This document shows, in pieces, positions 29,605 through 37,515 of a DNA stretch of 64,000 nt (position 1 is its first letter; each line of letters opens with the position of its first letter). Made by a program: the position numbers and the translations under genes. The stretch spans positions 1 to 64,000 of the forward strand of contig NZ_CP041070.1 of assembly GCF_006459125.1 (NCBI RefSeq). The letters run 5' to 3'. The notes beneath the pieces are model-generated. The model was not told where the DNA came from. It searched no databases and worked only from the letters and a program-made list of their open reading frames with translations. Origin of the DNA: Halarcobacter anaerophilus (lineage in GTDB: Bacteria > Campylobacterota > Campylobacteria > Campylobacterales > Arcobacteraceae).

Positions 29605-30387
29605 TTAAATTCCTAATTCTTCATCTTCTACACCTAAGTAAGCTTCGATTACTTTAGGATTTTTTTGAATATCAGCAGGTTTTCCTTCTGCTATTTTTTC
29701 ACCAAAACTAATAACAACGATTCTGTCTGAAATTTCCATAACGGCAGGCATATCATGTTCAACTAAAAGAACGGTTACTCCTGACTTTTTAATTTGTTTA
29801 ACCATATTCATACATTTTTTTGTTTCATCATGATTCATTCCTGCAAAGGGTTCATCCAATAATAAGATTTTTGGTTTACATGCAAGAGCATTTGCAATTC
29901 CTAAACCTCTTAAAAGTCCGTGAGGTAGATTGCTTGCCAATTCATCTTTTACTTCATTTAATCCTAAAAAATCAATAATTTCATCAGCAGACTTACCAAA
30001 CCTTTTATTATCCTCTTTTGCAAGTTTAGTATTAAAGAAAAATCCTAAAAGGTTTGACTTTGCTTGTAACTGATGAGCAATTATAATATTATCTCTTACT
30101 GACATATTTTTAAAAACAGTAGTTTCCTGGAAAGTTCTTACAACACCTTTTCTTGCTGTTATATGGGGTTTTAAACCTGAAATTTTTTCTCTATTGAAAA
30201 GAACTGCTCCTGAAGTAGGTTTTAAAAATGAAGAGATTAATTTAAACATCGTTGATTTACCTGCTCCGTTTGGACCGATAACCGATAAAATTTCATTTTC
30301 ATAAACTTCAAAAGAGATATCGTTTATGGCAACTAAAGAGCCGAACTTTTTAGTTACATTATTTACTTGAAGAATTATTTTTTTCAT
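29605..30387 (-). CDS. Branched-chain-type (HAAT) ABC transporter ATP-binding protein, LivG-like
   Basis: A 260-residue ATPase: Walker A GPNGAGKST near 38, a LivG-type insertion (VVRTFQETTVFKNMSVRDNI), LPHGLLRGLGIANAL in place of the classical LSGG signature, and Walker B ILLLDEPFAGMNHDE. Substitution of the LSGGxQ serine-glycine core (here LPHGLLR) is a divergence worth noting; LivG relatives often have LPYGxQR at this point. One base separates it from the livF-like gene. Confidence 0.88.
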   Translation of the reverse strand: MKKIILQVNNVTKKFGSLVAINDISFEVYENEILSVIGPNGAGKSTMFKLISSFLKPTSGAVLFNREKISGLKPHITARKGVVRTFQETTVFKNMSVRDNIIIAHQLQAKSNLLGFFFNTKLAKEDNKRFGKSADEIIDFLGLNEVKDELASNLPHGLLRGLGIANALACKPKILLLDEPFAGMNHDETKKCMNMVKQIKKSGVTVLLVEHDMPAVMEISDRIVVISFGEKIAEGKPADIQKNPKVIEAYLGVEDEELGI

Positions 30388-31349
30388 TTTTTAAACCTTA
30401 AACTTAGAAGACCGTTTGGTAAAAACAGCATAAGAAGTATCATAATACTTGAATAAATCAATAATTGATACTCTTTAAATATGAAAAGAATATCCCAGCT
30501 AAAATATAAAACAAATGCCCCTAAGATAGGACCGAAAACATAAGCTAAACCTCCAAGAAAAGTGTAAAGCATATAATTAATCGAATCTGCAACTTGAAAT
30601 GTAGTCGGATATACAGATTGAGTCAGATTAATAAAAATTGCTCCTCCTACTCCTGCAAAAAATGAAGCAATGGCATATGAAATTACTCTTAAATATGAAA
30701 TATTTACACCAAAAGATGAAGCTAATTCTTCATTTTGTTGTAAAGATTTAAGAAGTATTCCCATTCTTGAATGTACAAGTCTGTAAAGAATTGCGAAAGT
30801 TACAATCATAGCAATTACAGAAAGATAATAAAATCCTATTTTACTGTTTTGTAAGTTTGCAAAATCAGGAATTATAGTAATTCCAAAAATACTTAATTCT
30901 CCGGGAAGTGGGATATTTGTAATTCCTCTTGGTCCGTTTGTAACAGGAACAAGTGCAATTGCAAGTAATCTTACTACTTCTGTAAGAGTTAGAGTAATCA
31001 TTGAAAAATAGACTCCTCTTAGTCTTAGAATCGGTAGACCGATTAAAATACTAAATAAAGAAGCTAAAATTCCTGCTAAAAACAGTGCCAGCCAAAAAGA
31101 TAAATTTAATTGGGTGATTAAAACTGCGGCACAATATGCTCCTATTAGAGCATAAGCGCCTTGTCCCATATTAATTCTACCTATATAAAAAGTCAACCAA
31201 ACTCCTGCACTAATCATTGCTAAAATGGCAACAGAAGTAATACCGTAAAGAAAATCATTTCTTTGTGTATATATCAAAACGGCAGGAATGATAACCAATA
31301 AAAAAATCAGTGCTATTAAGACTCTTGTAATAAATTGTTTATTTTTCAT
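30384..31349 (-). CDS. Branched-chain-type ABC transporter permease, LivM-like
   Basis: The 321 residues form about ten hydrophobic segments with the LivM features TFYIGRINMGQGAYALIGAY near 54-73 and GLPILRLRGVYFSMITLT near 104-121. Together with the LivH-like protein it forms the membrane channel. It overlaps the livG-like gene by four bases. Confidence 0.88.
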   Translation of the reverse strand: MKNKQFITRVLIALIFLLVIIPAVLIYTQRNDFLYGITSVAILAMISAGVWLTFYIGRINMGQGAYALIGAYCAAVLITQLNLSFWLALFLAGILASLFSILIGLPILRLRGVYFSMITLTLTEVVRLLAIALVPVTNGPRGITNIPLPGELSIFGITIIPDFANLQNSKIGFYYLSVIAMIVTFAILYRLVHSRMGILLKSLQQNEELASSFGVNISYLRVISYAIASFFAGVGGAIFINLTQSVYPTTFQVADSINYMLYTFLGGLAYVFGPILGAFVLYFSWDILFIFKEYQLLIYSSIMILLMLFLPNGLLSLRFKK

Positions 31350-31352
31350 AAA

Positions 31353-32225
31353 TCACCCCCAAGGTTTTCCCATTAGTCCCTGAGGACGTAAAGTAAGGAA
31401 TATCATTAAACATACAAAAATTGTTAAATAAGTAATATCTCCAGGCAGATAATAAAGTCCCAAAGCTTCAACAATACCTAAAATAAAACCGCCTAAAATA
31501 GCTCCTGAGATCACTCCTGCTCCACCAATCATAATCATAGTAAAAGCTTGAACGGAAATTCCCCCGCCAATTCCTGAATTTACTCCTGTTATGGTTACAA
31601 GAAGACTTCCTGCTACTCCTGCTAACATGGCTCCCATGGCAAAACCGATTAGACTATATTTATCTAAATCAACACCCATAAGTTGTGCGGCAGTTTTGTC
31701 TTGTGCTAAGGCTCTCATTGCACGTCCCGGTTTTGAATATTGCATAAAAAGAATAAATGCCGTAATCATTACTACGGCTATAATTCCAATAGCAATTCTA
31801 TTGTAAGGAATAATAATATCTATTCCATATGCATCTCCGAAAAATACTCCGTCAACAATTGAAGGAACACTTCTTTGTTTTTCTCCAAACACAATTAAAA
31901 TCAAAGCGTCAAGAAAAAATGCAGTCCCTGCAGCAAGGAGCATTGAACTCTCTTCTCTAAGGGACTTTTTTATAACCGGATTAAATAGATATTTTTCGAA
32001 TATTGCACCTATTAGTGCTAATGTTAATCCTGAAGCAATAACAGCTACAATAAAAGGAAGTCCTAATTTTCCATAAACATAATAAGTAACAAAAGCACCT
32101 AAAACATACATTTGTCCATGGGCAAAATTAAGAATATTCATAAGTGAAAAGATTAGTGTTAAACCTAATGCTATTAATGCGTATTGCGCACCTGTAATTA
32201 AACCATTGAGTAGTATTTGTTCCAT
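31353..32225 (-). CDS. Branched-chain-type ABC transporter permease, LivH-like
   Basis: The 290 residues have about eight hydrophobic segments, the opening LINGLITGAQYALIALGLTL-like motif (here NGLITGAQYALIALG), MNILNFAHGQMYVLGAF near 29-45 and the coupling region GRAMRALAQDKTAAQLMGVD near 167-186. It lies 47 bases after the binding-protein gene, with a weak hairpin between them. Confidence 0.9.
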   Translation of the reverse strand: MEQILLNGLITGAQYALIALGLTLIFSLMNILNFAHGQMYVLGAFVTYYVYGKLGLPFIVAVIASGLTLALIGAIFEKYLFNPVIKKSLREESSMLLAAGTAFFLDALILIVFGEKQRSVPSIVDGVFFGDAYGIDIIIPYNRIAIGIIAVVMITAFILFMQYSKPGRAMRALAQDKTAAQLMGVDLDKYSLIGFAMGAMLAGVAGSLLVTITGVNSGIGGGISVQAFTMIMIGGAGVISGAILGGFILGIVEALGLYYLPGDITYLTIFVCLMIFLTLRPQGLMGKPWG

Positions 32226-32246
32226 ATATTTTCCTCTTTAATAAAA

Positions 32247-32268
32247 AAGATACCCAAAAGGGCATCTT
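32247..32268 (-). terminator. Intercistronic hairpin between binding protein and permease genes
   Basis: On the minus strand AAGATGCCC-TTTT-GGGTATCTT, with a single G-T mismatch pair and a following T run, lies between the binding-protein stop and the livH-like start. It probably acts as a partial terminator or mRNA stabiliser, raising binding-protein expression over that of the membrane parts. Confidence 0.55.
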
Positions 32269-32271
32269 TAC

Positions 32272-33441
32272 TTAGTCTGCAGAACCTACAAAAAGTGTTT
32301 TAAACTCACCGTTTTCATAAACTTTTGGAGTAAGAGGCACACCTAATTGTCTGTTTTGACCAAATGTAGTTTTTCCTACAAATTTTAATTTTGCGTCTTT
32401 ATCTTTAAAGAAAAGATTTGGAGCCGACCAGTTTGAGTCAACAGTTTTTAAGAATTCATCTGCATTGTTAATAGCTTTTGGATTAGATTTTAAAACTGCT
32501 AAAATATACTCTAAAGCAAATACTTTTGTATTTGATTCATCATTATATTCGCCGTATTTTTTTGTATAATACTCAACCCATTTTTCCATTTTTTCAGATT
32601 GAATTGAAGCATCTGCTCCACCTTGACAGATAAATCCGTTTGCAGCATCTCCTGCTCCCTCTTTTAAAATACTTGCATCAAGTGCAGTTCCAGCTGCCAT
32701 ATATCCTTTGAAACCAAGCTCTCTTGCTGTTTTAATAATTAACGGTGCAGTAGCCGGAGAAACCCCTGATAATACCAAAAGGTCAGGTTTTTTCTTAATA
32801 ATTGGAGTGATTACGGAATAGAAATCTCTTGTATCCGCTTTATAAGTTGCTTTAGCTTCCAAAATTTTTAATCCTAAATCTTCTGCTATTTTAATACCGT
32901 TGTCTCTTTGGTTAAGAGGATCTGCTGCATTTGCCGCAATAAAAGAAATAGTTTTTACCCCTTTGTTTTCTTTTAACCATTTGTATACAGACGGTTCCCA
33001 TTGATATGATGCAATCATCCCGAATATTGCATAATTTGCGGGTTTTACATATAAACTTTTATCAAAAGCATATGGGAAATATACAATTTTGTTTTTTTCT
33101 GCAATAGGTTTTACTGCAATAGCTTGGGCATCATCATTTGGTCCAACAACGTATTTAATACCCTCTTGAGCCATTTTTTCCATACCGGCAACTGCTATTT
33201 TAGGATCGAAAGCATCATCAAAAGGGACAATTTCAACTTTATATTTTTTTCCTGCTATTTCAACTCCGCCTTTGGCATTGTAAATATCAGCTGAAGTTTC
33301 CATTGATCTTACATTTGAAGTACCCCATGCGGCGTTTGCCCCTGAAAGAGTACCTACAAATCCAATTTTTATACTATCTTGAGCAAAAAGAGTAGTAGTC
33401 AGTAAACTAGTTACTAATCCAACTTTAAGAAATTTTTTCAT
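32272..33441 (-). CDS. Periplasmic substrate-binding protein of the Liv-type importer
   Basis: The 389 residues start with a signal peptide (hydrophobic 7-19, cleavage after LFAQ) and show the type I periplasmic fold of the LivJ/Peripla_BP_6 family: IKIGFVGTLSGANAAWGTSN, VVGPNDDAQAIAVKPIAE and LLVLSGVSPATAPLIIKTAR. The ligand is unknown; the operon also encodes a racemase, and shared operators tie it to the allantoin genes, so allantoin, allantoate or a hydantoin is likely. It is the first gene of its operon. Confidence 0.88.
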   Translation of the reverse strand: MKKFLKVGLVTSLLTTTLFAQDSIKIGFVGTLSGANAAWGTSNVRSMETSADIYNAKGGVEIAGKKYKVEIVPFDDAFDPKIAVAGMEKMAQEGIKYVVGPNDDAQAIAVKPIAEKNKIVYFPYAFDKSLYVKPANYAIFGMIASYQWEPSVYKWLKENKGVKTISFIAANAADPLNQRDNGIKIAEDLGLKILEAKATYKADTRDFYSVITPIIKKKPDLLVLSGVSPATAPLIIKTARELGFKGYMAAGTALDASILKEGAGDAANGFICQGGADASIQSEKMEKWVEYYTKKYGEYNDESNTKVFALEYILAVLKSNPKAINNADEFLKTVDSNWSAPNLFFKDKDAKLKFVGKTTFGQNRQLGVPLTPKVYENGEFKTLFVGSAD

Positions 33442-33503
33442 AATTTTATCTCCTTAATTTATGTAATATTTATCATTGATAAATTCTAAAACTATGTTAA
33501 CAA

Positions 33504-33541
33504 ATTGTCTACAATAATTGTCTACAATAATTGTCTACAAA
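33504..33541 (-). promoter_or_regulatory. Three tandem GntR operator half-palindromes before the Liv-type operon
   Basis: ATTGTCTACAAT occurs at 33504-33515 and 33517-33528 and as ATTGTCTACAAA at 33530-33541: three direct copies with a 13-bp period and single-base spacers. The 12-mer is identical to the arm of the palindrome at 27421. The array is about 63-100 bases before the binding-protein ATG and just upstream of a TAGAAT-like -10 on the minus strand, so it likely controls this promoter through the GntR protein. Confidence 0.8.
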
Positions 33542-33610
33542 ATATACAATATTAAAAAATATAAGAAATTTATTTTTCAAATTATTATTCTCGAAATATT
33601 TATTAAATAG

Positions 33611-33718
33611 AGTTATTTTATGAATAATGGTTCACTTTGGGAAATAGGTGAAAGTAAAGAGGTATTTTCAAATCCTCAAACCAAAGAGTTACAAAACTTT
33701 TTATCTTCGTTTTTATAA
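33611..33718 (+). pseudogene. Remnant: C-terminal end of a polar amino-acid ABC transporter ATPase (GlnQ type)
   Basis: The frame reads FMNNGSLWEIGESKEVFSNP followed by QTKELQNFLSSFL and a stop. This is the typical C-terminal tail of GlnQ/HisP-type ATPases (FMD-x-G-x-I-x-E-x-G-x-P-x-E-x-F-x-x-P-x-x-x-R-x-x-x-FL). An in-frame stop lies just upstream (33608-33610) and no Walker or signature motif exists before it, so the rest of the gene has been lost. An ATG at 33620 would allow a 32-residue peptide, but without function as an ATPase. Confidence 0.65.
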
Positions 33719-33739
33719 TAGCCATTTAAAATGGCTATT
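33717..33739 (+). terminator. Hairpin terminator after the GlnQ-type remnant
   Basis: AATAGCCAT and ATGGCTATT pair around a short TTTAAA loop directly at the remnant's stop codon, followed by a T-rich stretch. It is probably the retained terminator of the lost gene. Confidence 0.6.
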
Positions 33740-33861
33740 ATCTTCTTTTATTTCTTCATCTAAGTAGCCATTTAGTTGTAAAGATATAGAATATTTCACA
33801 ACTTTTTTAAAAAATCTTTTTAAGTTTAAAATAAATAACAAATCATTCTAAGGAATTCATT

Positions 33862-34821
33862 ATGAGATTAAGTTCAATTTTTAAAAGTGCTCTTATGTCA
33901 ACACTTTTAGTATCTTCTGCTTTACAAGCTAAACCTGTTTATGTTGCGACTACTGCAATTGTAGAACATCCGGCACTAGATGCCGTAAGAGATGGAATCA
34001 AACAAGCATTAAATGATAACGGTTATAGTGGAGATAATCTTAAGTTTACTTATGAGAGTGCTCAAGGAAAACCTGATATTGCTTCACAAATTGCTAGAAA
34101 AATGGTAGGTGAAAATCCTGATATTATTGTTGCAATTGCAACTCCGTCAGCTCAAGCAGCGGTTACGGCTACAAAAACAATTCCAGTTGTATTCTCAGCC
34201 GTAACAGATCCATTAGCTGCAAAACTTGTTCCAACTTTAGAACAACCTGGAGGGAATGTTACAGGTCTATCTGATATGGCTAATATTAAAGAACATTTTA
34301 CTTTAATTAAAGAGTTTGTACCTAATCTTAAAGTGCTTGGTATTCCATACAATCCAGGTGAAGCAAATGCAGTTTCAATGCTTGAAAGTGCTAAAGTTGT
34401 AGCAGAAAAAATGGGTATTAAAATTGTAGAAGCAGCAGCTCCTAAATCATCTGATGTAATGATTGCAGCTAAACAATTAGTGGGTAAAGCAGATGCAATT
34501 TATTGTCCAATTGATAATACTATTATTTCAGCAGTTGAATCGGTTATAAAAGTTGGTATTGATGCACAGGTTCCAGTTTTTGCAGGTGATACAAGTACAG
34601 TTGAAAGAGGAGCGATTGCTGCTGTTGGTTATAACTATTTTGATTTGGGTCGTCAAACAGGAGATATTGTAGTAAGAATTTTAAAAGGTGAAAAACCAGG
34701 TTCAATTGATGTGAAAATGGCAAAAGGAACAGATTTGTATGTTAACCCGAAAATGGCTAAAAAAATGGGTATAGAAGTTCCAAAAGAAGTGCTTGAAAAA
34801 GCTACTAAAATTGTTAAATAG
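33862..34821 (+). CDS. ABC transporter substrate-binding protein (PF04392, TrpX-like family)
   Basis: The 319 residues have a signal peptide (hydrophobic 10-20, cleavage after ALQAK) and the ABC_sub_bind layout: DAVRDGIKQALNDNGY near 40, PDIASQIARKMVGENPDIIVAIATPSAQA near 75, IPVVFSAVTDPLAAKLV near 105 and a late VGYNYFDLGRQTGDIVVRIL. In Gram-positive bacteria relatives are placed in tryptophan uptake; in proteobacteria the ligand is usually unknown. The ATG follows AAGGAA. It heads a three-gene importer operon. Confidence 0.85.
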   Translation: MRLSSIFKSALMSTLLVSSALQAKPVYVATTAIVEHPALDAVRDGIKQALNDNGYSGDNLKFTYESAQGKPDIASQIARKMVGENPDIIVAIATPSAQAAVTATKTIPVVFSAVTDPLAAKLVPTLEQPGGNVTGLSDMANIKEHFTLIKEFVPNLKVLGIPYNPGEANAVSMLESAKVVAEKMGIKIVEAAAPKSSDVMIAAKQLVGKADAIYCPIDNTIISAVESVIKVGIDAQVPVFAGDTSTVERGAIAAVGYNYFDLGRQTGDIVVRILKGEKPGSIDVKMAKGTDLYVNPKMAKKMGIEVPKEVLEKATKIVK

Positions 34822-34836
34822 TTAAAAGTTGTTGAT

Positions 34837-35739
34837 TTGTCACTATATGCTTTTTTAGGAACACTAGAAATAGGGTTTATTTACGGTTTAGTTGCTATGG
34901 GAGTTTATCTTACTTTTCGTATTTTAGATTTTCCCGATTTAACTGTTGATGGAAGTTTCACGCTAGGAGCAGCTACAACGGCTGCTCTAATAGTTTCAGG
35001 AGTAAATCCTTATTTATCAACTCTATTAGGTACACTTGCCGCAGCAAGTGCCGGTATTGTTACAGCTTGGTTAAATTTGCGTTTTAATATTCTTCATCTG
35101 CTTGCAAGTATTCTTACAATGACAGCTTTATATACAATAAATCTTCGTGTAATGGGAAAACCAAACCTTTCTTTAATCATGGAGCCTACGGTTTTAACTC
35201 CCTTTGAGGATTTAGGAATTCCTGCCATGTATTTAAAAGTTATATTCGTAGCTATTTGTGCAGTTATTGGAGGCTTGTTATTGTCATGGTTTTTATATAC
35301 TCAATACGGTTTAGCAATGAGAGCAGTTGGTTCTAATAAAAGAATGGCTCAAGCAAACGGTATTGTTGTAAAAGAGAAAGTCTATGTGGGGCTAGCTTTA
35401 TCAAACGGTTTAGTAGGACTTGCCGGAGCTTTATTTGCACAAACAAGTGGATTTGCTGATTCAACAATGGGGATTGGAACTATTGTTGTAGGACTTGCTG
35501 CTGTTATTATAGGTGAATCAATATTTGGAACAAAATCTATGTTAGTAGTTGTATTAAGTTGTATTTTGGGGTCAATTCTTTATAGAATTGCAGTTTCAAT
35601 GGCACTTAATGCAGACTTCTTAGGTTTCCAAGCCTCTGATTTAAATCTACTTACGGCTGTACTTGTTACCTTGTCATTAATATTCCCGAAATTAAGAAGT
35701 GAATATAAAGCGAAAAAAGCAAAAAGGAAAAAAGTATGA
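34837..35739 (+). CDS. ABC transporter permease (TrpY-like)
   Basis: The 300 residues form eight or nine hydrophobic segments with the family opening TLEIGFIYGLVAMGVYLTFR and DFPDLTVDGSFTLGAA (near 25-50) and a late AQTSGFADSTMGIGTIVVGLAAVIIGE region. The start is TTG at 34837, 15 bases after the binding-protein stop; no ATG is near. The C-terminus is lysine-rich and overlaps the ATPase start by four bases. Confidence 0.85.
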   Translation: MSLYAFLGTLEIGFIYGLVAMGVYLTFRILDFPDLTVDGSFTLGAATTAALIVSGVNPYLSTLLGTLAAASAGIVTAWLNLRFNILHLLASILTMTALYTINLRVMGKPNLSLIMEPTVLTPFEDLGIPAMYLKVIFVAICAVIGGLLLSWFLYTQYGLAMRAVGSNKRMAQANGIVVKEKVYVGLALSNGLVGLAGALFAQTSGFADSTMGIGTIVVGLAAVIIGESIFGTKSMLVVVLSCILGSILYRIAVSMALNADFLGFQASDLNLLTAVLVTLSLIFPKLRSEYKAKKAKRKKV

Positions 35740-36539
35740 TTTGTTGTAAGGATTTACATGTTACTTTTAATCACGGCTTGGCAACTGAGAAATTAGCTTT
35801 AAGAGGCGTAGATTTAACAATACCAACCGGTCAATTCGTAACTGTAATTGGCTCAAACGGTGCAGGAAAATCAACCCTACTTAACACGATTGCAGGGGAT
35901 ATTGAAGCAACACATGGGCAGATATTTTTTGATGACAGAGATGTAACAGCATTACCTGCAACAGGTCGAACAAAAGATATAGCAAGAGTATTTCAAGACC
36001 CATTAGCTGGAACTTGCGGTAATTTAACCGTTGAAGAGAATATGGCTTTAGCTTACGGTAGAGGTAAAAGAGGAACTCTCTCTTTTGCACTAAATAGTAA
36101 ACTTAGAAAACTTTTTCAAGAGCAATTAAGTAGACTTAATTTAGGGTTAGAAGATAGATTAACTTCTCAAATGGGACTTCTATCAGGAGGTCAGCGACAA
36201 TCAGTTAGTCTTTTAATGTCTGCTTTACAACCAAGCAGTATTTTACTTTTGGATGAACATACAGCGGCACTGGACCCAAAAACAGCAGCACTTATTATGG
36301 ATATTACTTCACAAATTGTTGAAGAGAAATCATTAACGGTAATGATGGTAACACACTCTATGAGACAAGCTTTAGACCATGGAAGCCGAACTATTATGTT
36401 ACACGAAGGAAAAATTATCTTTGATTTAGAAGGTAAAGAAAGATCTGATTATGAGGTGAAAGATCTACTTAACTTATTTGCCCTTGCAAGAAAAGACGGC
36501 GAAGAGTTAGATGATGATAAATTATTATTAGACAGTTAA
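35736..36539 (+). CDS. ABC transporter ATP-binding protein (TrpZ-like)
   Basis: The 267 residues have Walker A GSNGAGKST near 38-46, signature LLSGGQRQSVSLLMSAL near 149-165 and Walker B ILLLDEHTAALDP near 171. The DEHTAALDP version, with His after Glu, is characteristic of this uptake family. It completes the importer encoded from 33862. A convergent terminator follows its stop. Confidence 0.88.
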   Translation: MICCKDLHVTFNHGLATEKLALRGVDLTIPTGQFVTVIGSNGAGKSTLLNTIAGDIEATHGQIFFDDRDVTALPATGRTKDIARVFQDPLAGTCGNLTVEENMALAYGRGKRGTLSFALNSKLRKLFQEQLSRLNLGLEDRLTSQMGLLSGGQRQSVSLLMSALQPSSILLLDEHTAALDPKTAALIMDITSQIVEEKSLTVMMVTHSMRQALDHGSRTIMLHEGKIIFDLEGKERSDYEVKDLLNLFALARKDGEELDDDKLLLDS

Positions 36540-36559
36540 CATAGTTTATTAACTATGTT
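36538..36559. terminator. Hairpin between convergent genes
   Basis: AACATAGTT (36538-36546), loop TATT, AACTATGTT (36551-36559): a perfect 9-bp stem starting at the stop codon of the ABC ATPase gene. It is followed by ACTGTTTTCC rather than a long T run. Confidence 0.6.
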
Positions 36560-36612
36560 ACTGTTTTCCTAGATTAAACTCTTTTTTGAATCTATTTATT
36601 TCTGTATAAAAA

Positions 36613-37131
36613 TTATTTTCTTACTAAATAAATTTCTTCATCTTTCATATTAAATTCTATTTGTTCTACTATTAATTTTTCATCTTTAATTATCTCGGCT
36701 CTATCTAAAACGAAAAATTCTTCTTTATCTTTTATACAAATTAACGGAAAATGCCAAACTCCTTTATTATAGTGTACACCTTGATCTCCATTTGTTTCAA
36801 AAATTTCAAGTGTTGATAAATCCGGTTCTCTCCCTCCTAGTGCTACTACACAATAAAAAGGTTCTTTGCTTCTTGGAAGAAAAGTCTGAGAAAATAAAGG
36901 ATGTTTTTCTAACATATCAATCTGTAAAGGGAACTCTCTTTTATTTCCTATATAAATATGTAAAGTAGTAATTCCGCCTTTTTCATTTGTATCCATATTA
37001 CAAATTTCATAAAACTTTTTAGCAGAGCCCCTATTTATCATCATAGAGTCTCTACCCTCTTTTTCTATTACTTCGCCAAACTTTTTAAAGGCTTCACTTG
37101 TTAGTGGTTTTGGTTTTATTTCCATTCTCAT
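36613..37131 (-). CDS. allA: Ureidoglycolate lyase, copy 2
   Basis: A 172-residue paralogue of the lyase at 24246, with LTSEAFKKFGEVIEKEGRD, IDMLEKHPLFSQTFLPR and GVHYNKGVWHFPLICIKDKEE; all the family motifs are retained, so it should be active. The ATG at 37131 or the one two codons on (37125) could be used. It stands alone: the gene before it, on the same strand, is only a decayed 3' end of allantoicase. It may be an older or transferred copy of the alc-allA pair. Confidence 0.9.
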   Translation of the reverse strand: MRMEIKPKPLTSEAFKKFGEVIEKEGRDSMMINRGSAKKFYEICNMDTNEKGGITTLHIYIGNKREFPLQIDMLEKHPLFSQTFLPRSKEPFYCVVALGGREPDLSTLEIFETNGDQGVHYNKGVWHFPLICIKDKEEFFVLDRAEIIKDEKLIVEQIEFNMKDEEIYLVRK

Positions 37132-37515
37132 ATTTATACCCTTAACTCATCTTTTCTTATAAATTTTCCATACATTTTAATCTTAGATTCTACTATCTTG
37201 ATGTTGTTGCTATTTATATTTTATGTACTGAATAATTCAAAGTAATTGCTTTATTCAAAGCTTAATAACCGATATATTATCATAAATACAATTACAATTA
37301 GAATATTTTTACAGTTTTTAGCTATATATAAATTTTAAACAGGTGCTGTATATAATATATTCATTACCTATGTACAGTTATTGATAAAAAATATCTTTAC
37401 AAAAATCTTTTCAAGGTATAAAATACCCTTAGAAAACATATTGGCTCTTATATCACAAGAGTATGTCATTAGGTGGATTTGTACAGAATCTAAATTATGA
37501 AAATGAAGGAAAAAC
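37132..37515. other. 384-base gap before the TRAP operon
   Basis: Besides the allantoicase remnant at its left end, this AT-rich stretch contains the leader of the TRAP operon with AAGGA before the ATG at 37516, and a small inverted repeat CTCTT-ATATCAC-AAGAG (37445-37461) that could be an operator. No copy of the ATTGTCTACAAT motif and no RNA gene were seen. Confidence 0.5.
37136..37186 (-). pseudogene. Remnant: 3' end of a second allantoicase gene
   Basis: On the minus strand, directly before the second lyase gene, the frame reads IVESKIKMYGKFIRKDELRV then stop. This matches the last residues of the allantoicase encoded at 24787 (ISRLKLFGKFIKEVKA) in position and pattern. The same alc-allA gene order makes the match convincing. 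The preceding sequence shows no further allantoicase similarity, in particular no GWETRRRR repeat, so most of the gene has been deleted. Confidence 0.6.

Larger units (their letters stand above)
33442..33861. other. 420-base divergent gap between two ABC transporter operons
   Basis: This stretch holds the promoter and three GntR operators for the minus-strand Liv-type operon, a 3' remnant of a GlnQ-type ATPase gene (33611-33718) with its hairpin, and the leader of the plus-strand ABC gene with AAGGAA before the ATG at 33862. I see no RNA gene in it. Confidence 0.7.

Noticed and set aside
33504-33541. Short CRISPR-like repeat array
   Set aside because: The three 12-mers have one-base spacers and near-palindromic symmetry; they are operator sites, not CRISPR repeats with unique spacers.
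33714-33840. Minus-strand frame of about 42 codons in the gap before the TrpX-like gene (contains LQLNGYLDEEIKED)
   Set aside because: It begins at a TTG without ribosome site, runs through the terminator hairpin and covers the leader of the plus-strand gene. It is most likely chance.
37445-37500. Possible sigma-54 promoter before the TRAP operon (TGGC at 37442)
   Set aside because: The required GC at -12 is missing at the right spacing, so the match is only the TGGC half.
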